Below are positions 59,285 to 64,000 of a DNA stretch of 64,000 bases, in pieces. The notes beneath the pieces are model-generated. The model had not been told where the DNA came from. It worked only from the letters and a program-made list of their open reading frames with translations, and searched no databases. Within the stretch, counting starts at the first letter, position 1, and the number at the start of each line of letters is the position of its first letter. The position numbers and the translations under genes are program-made. Origin of the DNA: Halobacillus amylolyticus (GTDB lineage Bacteria > Bacillota > Bacilli > Bacillales > Halobacillaceae); assembly GCF_022921115.1 (NCBI RefSeq), contig NZ_CP095075.1, positions 1,302,001-1,366,000 of the forward strand. Reading direction: 5' to 3'.

Positions 59285-59659
59285 ATGATAGAAATAAGAT
59301 CTTCCACACTTACCAATGAAGAGTTCAATAGAGGAGTATTCGCTACACGCAACATAGCAAAACATGAGCTTATCCATGAAGCACCGGTGATTCCTTATCC
59401 TAATGAGGAACATGTATTCATAGAGCAAACTCGACTTGCAGATTATGCCTTTGAGTATGGTGAGAATCACACAGCGTTTGTCTTAGGATATGGTATGATG
59501 TTTAACCACTCGTATAAACCTAATGCAAATTACAAAATTAACTTTACGAATCACACGTTTGACTTTTATGCTTACACGGATATAAAAGCAGGAGAAGAGA
59601 TATTTATTAACTATAACGGCGTTGTCGATAACAATGACCCATTATGGTTTAACGAATAG
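59285..59659 (+). CDS. Small SET-domain protein
   Basis: This 124-residue protein consists of a SET domain only: RGVFATRNIAKHELIHEAPV, then VLGYGMMFNHSYKPNANY (the N-H-S motif of the active-site pseudoknot), and DIKAGEEIFINYNG. SET domains transfer methyl groups from S-adenosylmethionine to lysines. In bacteria, small SET proteins are known but few targets are defined. The post-SET cysteines are absent. GCAGGTG precedes the ATG at 59285. It is followed by a squalene/phytoene synthase-like gene 123 bases on. Confidence 0.85.
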   Translation: MIEIRSSTLTNEEFNRGVFATRNIAKHELIHEAPVIPYPNEEHVFIEQTRLADYAFEYGENHTAFVLGYGMMFNHSYKPNANYKINFTNHTFDFYAYTDIKAGEEIFINYNGVVDNNDPLWFNE

Positions 59660-59782
59660 ATAATGACTGAGGTGAAACCAACGCGCAACCATAGGGACTA
59701 CATTTGTAGTTCCTCCAAAGATCTTTAAATTCGTTGTGCATCAAATATTTTTAGGTTAAGTTTGACAATGGAGGAAAAAGAT

Positions 59783-60601
59783 ATGAATAACGAAACAAAA
59801 TTACGAAAAGAAGCCATGCACATGTTGAAACTTACAAGCAGGACTTTTTACATTCCTATTAGTCTTTTAGAGCCCACGTTGAAAAAGACAGTAGCTTCTG
59901 CTTATTTGTGCATGCGAGCTATTGATGAAATCGAAGATCACGAAATGATAGATTCAGCAGCGAAACAACACTTATTACGCTCGGTTAGCCAGCTTTTGAG
60001 AAATGACTTTGATAACGATGCGTATGACGAATTGGTACATCCATACAAGAACCTTCTCCCCGAGGTAACTTTGCGCCTTGGAGATTGGATTTCCTTATGC
60101 CCTAGCGGAATCATTGAAAAAGTAAAAGATTCGACGAGCGTCATGGCAGCTGGAATGGCAGAATGGGTAAGTAAAGATTGGCATATAAAAAGCAAAGAGG
60201 ATTTGGATGACTACACCTATTATGTAGCAGGGTTGGTTGGCGTTATGCTCTCAGATATTTGGCAATGGAGCGACGATATAGTGACAGACAGAGAGCTGGC
60301 TATCGCTTATGGAAGAGGCTTACAAGCCGTAAACATTCTAAGGAATCAACACGAAGATCAGGAGCGTGGTGTGAAGTTTCTTCCAGATGGTTGGAGCAGA
60401 GCAGACATGTTCACTTATGCAACAAATAATCTGAGCTTGGCAGATGAGTACATAAAGGATATAAATAACCGCAATATTCTTTTATTTTGTAAAATCCCTC
60501 TTGCCCTAGCTAAAAAAACACTTAAAACATTAAAAAGCGGTAGAGAAAAGATTTCTCGAAATGAAGTAGAAACGATTGTTGAGGGGATAAAGAAAGAGTA
60601 A
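59783..60601 (+). CDS. Squalene/phytoene synthase-like protein
   Basis: This 272-residue isoprenoid synthase fold has first aspartate-rich motif YLCMRAIDEIEDHEM and second motif AVNILRNQHEDQERGVKFLP. Typical synthases have NxxRDxxED in the second motif; here NILRNQHED has Asn in place of the first Asp. LTSRTFYIPISLLEPTLKK is an N-terminal hallmark. It could condense two prenyl diphosphates to squalene or dehydrosqualene-type products, or act as a phosphatase like YisP. No carotenoid or hopanoid genes are adjacent. GGAGGAAAAAGAT precedes the ATG at 59783. Confidence 0.85.
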   Translation: MNNETKLRKEAMHMLKLTSRTFYIPISLLEPTLKKTVASAYLCMRAIDEIEDHEMIDSAAKQHLLRSVSQLLRNDFDNDAYDELVHPYKNLLPEVTLRLGDWISLCPSGIIEKVKDSTSVMAAGMAEWVSKDWHIKSKEDLDDYTYYVAGLVGVMLSDIWQWSDDIVTDRELAIAYGRGLQAVNILRNQHEDQERGVKFLPDGWSRADMFTYATNNLSLADEYIKDINNRNILLFCKIPLALAKKTLKTLKSGREKISRNEVETIVEGIKKE

Positions 60602-60659
60602 TTTCTTTTTTGCCGAATTTCAGGCAAAGGCCGCGGCCGCTGTATTATTAAAACTAATA

Positions 60660-60697
60660 AAGTAAGCCCGTCGCCCGTCCTAGAGACGGGCTTACAA
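60660..60697. terminator. Bidirectional terminator
   Basis: GTAAGCCCGTC and GACGGGCTTAC form an 11-bp stem between the convergent synthase and BCCT genes. Confidence 0.8.
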
Positions 60698-60744
60698 AAG
60701 ATTGAACAAGCTATGGCACGTTTCTCCAGAATGATTTTTCTTCT

Positions 60745-62268
60745 TTACGATTTCTTCTTAGGAGGATTGAATCGACCAACCCCTAATTCTCTCCCTTCTT
60801 TATAAATGGCTTTAACGAAACTGATTGTCATTAGTAACATGATAATAGAAAATGGTAAAGCAGCAATAATCATCGTATTTTCCAAAGCTTGAAGGCCTCC
60901 TGTATATAGAAGAGCGAGTGCAATGGCTGAAAGTAAACAACCCCAAATTAGTTTAATGGTCATGCCGGGGTGCTGCGACCCATCGGAAGTCATCATCCCC
61001 AATACATATGTTCCTGAATCTGCGGAAGTAATAAAAAACGTGCTAATCAGTGTGATAGCGACAAGGGAGGCAATAATGCTAAATGGAAAGTTAGCCAAGA
61101 CCCCAAATAATGACTCTTCTGTGGCTAAAGATGAAAGGCTATCTATCCCATTGTGTTCAAGTGAAATAGCTGTCCCGCCAAAAGTCGCGAACCATAAGAA
61201 CCCGATGACTGACGGAATAATTAATACCGTAAAGACAAATTCTCTTATACTGCGGCCTCTGGAAACACGAGCAATAAATATACCTACAAACGGTGACCAT
61301 GCAATCCACCACGCCCAGTAGAATACGGTCCATCCATTAATCCATCCTCTTGCCTCTTCATTGAGCGGCGCTAACCGAAAACTCATAGCCGGGAGGTTCT
61401 GTAAGTAAGTCCCGAGCGAAGTCGTAAATAAATTTAATTGAAATAACGTTGGCCCAACAATAAAGACAAAACCAAATAATAAGAGCGCTATAATCATATT
61501 AGCATTACTTAAAATTTTAATTCCTTTACCTAAGCCTGACCAAGCTGAAATCATAAACAAAACCGTGACAATAGCTATAATAATAAATTGAACGACAATG
61601 TTGATAGGGATGTCAAACAAATAAGATAATCCACCATTAATCTGGACCGCGCCAAAACCAAGTGTTGTGGCTACCCCTATAACTGTAGCGATGACAGCCA
61701 AAATATCAATGATTTTCCCAAGATTCCCCTCTGCTGCTTTCTCACCGATAATCGGATGCAGAGTGGCACTAATTAACCCTTTTCTCCCATGTCTAAAATT
61801 AAAGTAAGCTAGCACTAGTGCCACGATTCCATATATCGCCCATGCGTGGATCCCCCAGTGAAAAAAAGTAAATCTCATGGCATCCTTAATAGCTTGATCT
61901 GTACCTGTTTCACCGGTAGGAGAACTGATCGCATAATGGCTGATCGGTTCAGCTGTTCCCCAAAACACGAGCCCTATCCCCATTCCGGCGCTGAACAACA
62001 TAGCAATCCAGGTGGGCCTTGTGAATTCAGGCTTTTCCCCTGACTTCCCAAGTCTGATTCTTCCCAATGGAGAAATTAAAAAGACCAAACATACTAAAAC
62101 GAATAGCGTCACTACGATCAAATAGTACCAGCCAAATTTATTTGATATAAATGCTTGAACATCAGCTGTAGTGGTTTCCAAACTCTCCGGCCATAAGATA
62201 CCTATAATAACGAGCAACAAGATAAACCCTGCCGATATATTGAACACGGGTGTGAACTTTTTTAGCAT
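60745..62268 (-). CDS. opuD: BCCT-family glycine betaine transporter OpuD
   Basis: This 507-residue secondary transporter has twelve helices. The sodium-coupled betaine motif AGMGIGLVFWGTAEPISHY (GxGIG) and the family signature WTVFYWAWWIAWSPFVGIFI with ARVSRGRSIREF are present. It takes up glycine betaine with sodium in response to osmotic stress. AAGGAGTTC lies about 10 bases before the ATG at 62268; the upstream in-frame codon at 62304 is not supported. It is the second betaine importer of the window besides OpuA. Confidence 0.93.
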   Translation of the reverse strand: MLKKFTPVFNISAGFILLLVIIGILWPESLETTTADVQAFISNKFGWYYLIVVTLFVLVCLVFLISPLGRIRLGKSGEKPEFTRPTWIAMLFSAGMGIGLVFWGTAEPISHYAISSPTGETGTDQAIKDAMRFTFFHWGIHAWAIYGIVALVLAYFNFRHGRKGLISATLHPIIGEKAAEGNLGKIIDILAVIATVIGVATTLGFGAVQINGGLSYLFDIPINIVVQFIIIAIVTVLFMISAWSGLGKGIKILSNANMIIALLLFGFVFIVGPTLFQLNLFTTSLGTYLQNLPAMSFRLAPLNEEARGWINGWTVFYWAWWIAWSPFVGIFIARVSRGRSIREFVFTVLIIPSVIGFLWFATFGGTAISLEHNGIDSLSSLATEESLFGVLANFPFSIIASLVAITLISTFFITSADSGTYVLGMMTSDGSQHPGMTIKLIWGCLLSAIALALLYTGGLQALENTMIIAALPFSIIMLLMTISFVKAIYKEGRELGVGRFNPPKKKS

Positions 62269-62388
62269 TATAGAAGAACTCCTTTCCTCTAGAAAATGAC
62301 ACAATCGTCCTCCCCAACAAAGATTTGGGGACTAGGGATTTGAAAAATGGTTTATGTCGTTATTATCTTTAGGACGGCTGCTTTTATT

Positions 62389-62402
62389 CATAAGCGCTTA
62401 TG
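62389..62402. promoter_or_regulatory. Palindrome upstream of opuD
   Basis: CATAAGCGCTTATG is a perfect dyad 121 bases before the opuD start. It could be an operator; no known consensus was matched. Confidence 0.35.
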
Positions 62403-62448
62403 TAATTGATCTTCACACGAGGTTGCTTAGGCTTTTTCTTTGTACCAT

Positions 62449-62491
62449 AAAGAAGCCTGACCGTTAGACTTACTAGCGGTCAGGCTTCTAG
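62449..62491 (-). terminator. Terminator of the GNAT gene
   Basis: AGAAGCCTGACCG and CGGTCAGGCTTCT form a 13-bp stem with a 13-base loop, with T/A-rich flanks. Confidence 0.8.
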
Positions 62492-62641
62492 TTCATTGCT
62501 TCAGATATTAATATCCTTTTTTTGCAGTATTTTCGAATTTGCGGAAAAAACTTTCCTGCCCAAGTCTTGAATATTAGAAACGTCAGCAAAATAAATATAC
62601 TACGTCCGATAACTGAAGGCGATTAAAAATTAGAAATATCC

Positions 62642-63115
62642 TTAATTCTTTTTAACCATAGTAATGAATTCTGCAAAATCTGTTGTGAATTTGTCCTTTT
62701 TTACAAACCCTAGTTTTTTATATAAATGGATGGCTCTTTTATTAAATGTTGCTACAGTTAGCCTTATAGAAGCCCTATCAGTGTTTTCCTTTATATGCTG
62801 AATGATGAACGAACAAAAGTTGTAACCATTTCCTTTTCCTACATAGTTTGGATTCATTCCTAGACCCATATCCACAAATTCTCCAAAGTAAGCTCCATAT
62901 TGTTTTCCAATTGGGACTTGGGCTGAATCTCCCGTACAAAAGAACCCAAGTACTTCCCCATTCTCATCAATAAGTGCCTTGTATGTACCGTTAAGCCTTT
63001 CTCTTATTTCTTCATCCGATAATTCATTATTATAAAAATCATAGGGGCCTTCATAATTCCAGGTAAGGATTTGAGTTGCTAATGTCTCGTTCATATTTTT
63101 AACTATTAAATCCAC
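62642..63115 (-). CDS. GNAT family N-acetyltransferase
   Basis: This 157-residue GNAT has ILTWNYEGPYDFYNNELSDE, DMGLGMNPNYVGKGNGYNFC (acetyl-CoA loop VGKGNG) and RLTVATFNKRAIHLYKKLGF. The acceptor is unknown. GAGGAGAGG precedes the GTG at 63115. It is the fourth GNAT of the window and lies between ddl and opuD on the same strand. Confidence 0.85.
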   Translation of the reverse strand: MDLIVKNMNETLATQILTWNYEGPYDFYNNELSDEEIRERLNGTYKALIDENGEVLGFFCTGDSAQVPIGKQYGAYFGEFVDMGLGMNPNYVGKGNGYNFCSFIIQHIKENTDRASIRLTVATFNKRAIHLYKKLGFVKKDKFTTDFAEFITMVKKN

Positions 63116-63243
63116 ACTAACCTCTCCTCAAAAATTCATGTAGATGGGCTCGATCATGACATTCATAATTCAGGACATTGAACAATATTCATGGCAAAAA
63201 TAAAACAGGCGCTCTAGTTACTAAGCGCGCTGAAAATTTGATT

Positions 63244-64000
63244 CTAATCAACAGAATTCTTCAACACTTGATCTTGGCTATGTCTTTCAATTGCTAGATC
63301 AATTAATTTTTCTATAAGTCCTGAATAAGATAATCCACTTGCTTCCCAGAGTTTTGGATACATACTAACTTTAGTAAATCCAGGCAAGGTGTTCACTTCA
63401 TTAATAATCAGTTCCCCATTTTCTTGCAGGAAAAAATCAACCCTCCCCATTCCTTGACATTCTAATTCTTTAAATGCTTTTATAGCTGTTTCTTGTATTT
63501 TGTTTACTTGTTGATCATCTAGGCTGGCAGGAATATCTAGGATAGCACCATTTTCATCAATATATTTGGTTTCATACGAGTAAAAATCACCCTGTGGAAG
63601 AATTTCTCCTGGTAAAGAAGCAGATGGCGAGTCATTACCTAAGACTGCACATTCAATTTCCCTGCCGACTACATTTTCCTCGATTAAAACCTTATGGTCA
63701 TAAGAAAAGGCTTCCTCTAGTCCTCTAGTGAATTCCTTATCACTATGTATTTTACTAACCCCTACTGATGATCCTTGATTGGCAGGTTTAATAAAAAATG
63801 GAATACCTAGTTTTTCCTTTACTTGTTGGAAGGAAATATCCTCTTTATCTGACCTTCGAAACGTTAAAGAATTTGCTACTTTTAAACCTGCACCTGTTAG
63901 AAGTTTTTTAGCTATATCTTTGTCCATACATACAGCCGAACCTAAAACATTGGCTCCCACATAAGGGATATTAGTAAGTCTTACCATACCTTGGATACTT
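63244..64000 (-). CDS. ddl: D-alanine--D-alanine ligase, 5' part missing
   Basis: These are the C-terminal 252 residues of an ATP-grasp D-Ala-D-Ala ligase; the frame stays open to the window edge (SIQGMVRLTNIPYVGANVLG). Motifs: SAVCMDKDIAKKLL, PFFIKPANQGSSVGVSKI (ATP lysine and glycine-rich loop), EIECAVLGND, FYSYETKYID (omega loop with tyrosine, as in D-Ala rather than D-lactate enzymes), GMGRVDFFLQENGEL and INEVNTLPGFTKVSMYPKL (metal ligands). It makes the D-Ala-D-Ala terminus of peptidoglycan precursors. Confidence 0.93.
   Translation of the reverse strand, partial: SIQGMVRLTNIPYVGANVLGSAVCMDKDIAKKLLTGAGLKVANSLTFRRSDKEDISFQQVKEKLGIPFFIKPANQGSSVGVSKIHSDKEFTRGLEEAFSYDHKVLIEENVVGREIECAVLGNDSPSASLPGEILPQGDFYSYETKYIDENGAILDIPASLDDQQVNKIQETAIKAFKELECQGMGRVDFFLQENGELIINEVNTLPGFTKVSMYPKLWEASGLSYSGLIEKLIDLAIERHSQDQVLKNSVD

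Larger units (their letters stand above)
62305..62641. other. Upstream region of opuD
   Basis: No gene is present. It holds a hairpin TCCCCAA/TTTGGGGA (62311-62331) in the probable opuD leader, a perfect 14-bp palindrome at 62389-62402 and a terminator at 62451-62489. Confidence 0.5.

Overview
The window is about 64 kb of chromosomal DNA from a low-GC, endospore-forming, Gram-positive bacterium of the Bacillaceae. Evidence for this is strong Shine-Dalgarno sites before nearly every gene, an alpha/beta small acid-soluble spore protein behind a SigG-like promoter, a 27-residue YjcZ-type peptide, YhaL, an IDEAL-domain protein, and gene order that follows the Bacillus subtilis ecs-hit-trpP-yha region. 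A complete opuA glycine-betaine operon, an opuD-type BCCT carrier, an NhaC antiporter and many acidic proteins suggest a salt-tolerant genus such as Halobacillus. The genus is an inference; no rRNA gene is present. No tRNA, rRNA, CRISPR array or intact mobile element was seen.

Layout. 1-4.3 kb: ecsC (cut by the window edge), ecsB and ecsA on the minus strand, then hit, trpP and yhaH on the plus strand; trpP carries a clear TRAP-binding site. 4.4-8.3 kb: opuAA-opuAB-opuAC, divergent from a GbsR-type regulator, with a perfect 32-bp palindrome between them. 8.4-20 kb: yhaI, a DUF3267 protein, prsA, yhaL, an MFS carrier with yhaM, and the yhaO-yhaN nuclease/ATPase operon, which has a LexA-like box and a second GbsR-type gene at its end. 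19.4-20.1 kb: a small graveyard with a Fic remnant and an IS3-type transposase remnant. 20-30 kb: a nucleotidyltransferase, a lipoprotein, yhaQ-yhaP, yhzD, yheB-yheA, a CsoR-family repressor, yxkF-msmX and a spore SASP. 30-45 kb: fumC, a zinc phospholipase C-like protein, MFS, CDF, DD-peptidase, GNAT, azlC-azlD, nhaC, an MBL hydrolase, a cobalamin-binding-type protein and an alpha/beta hydrolase. 45-64 kb: twin cold-shock genes, map, maa, an ABC exporter, SulP, EamA, a CNNM/CorC-like protein, ABC-F, DUF2515, a SET-domain protein next to a squalene/phytoene synthase-like gene, opuD, a GNAT and ddl (cut by the window edge).

Themes. Osmotic and ionic homeostasis recurs (opuA, opuD, nhaC, two GbsR-type regulators, a CDF exporter). 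So do protein export and the cell envelope (ecs, prsA, DD-peptidase, ddl) and nucleic-acid metabolism (yhaM, yhaN, yhaO). Intergenic DNA is unusually informative: three MITE-like elements with terminal inverted repeats (9888-10228, 32694-33016, 37651-37957), a 21-bp phased array before nhaC (40154-40361), several operator-like palindromes and a leader with an internal terminator.

Caution. Four protein genes (8436-8689, 38574-38980, 39043-39335, 44225-45048) each become intact if one base is added back at a short G/C run. These may be undercalled runs in the assembly rather than true pseudogenes. Start sites were chosen by Shine-Dalgarno spacing and family alignment from memory, so they are predictions.
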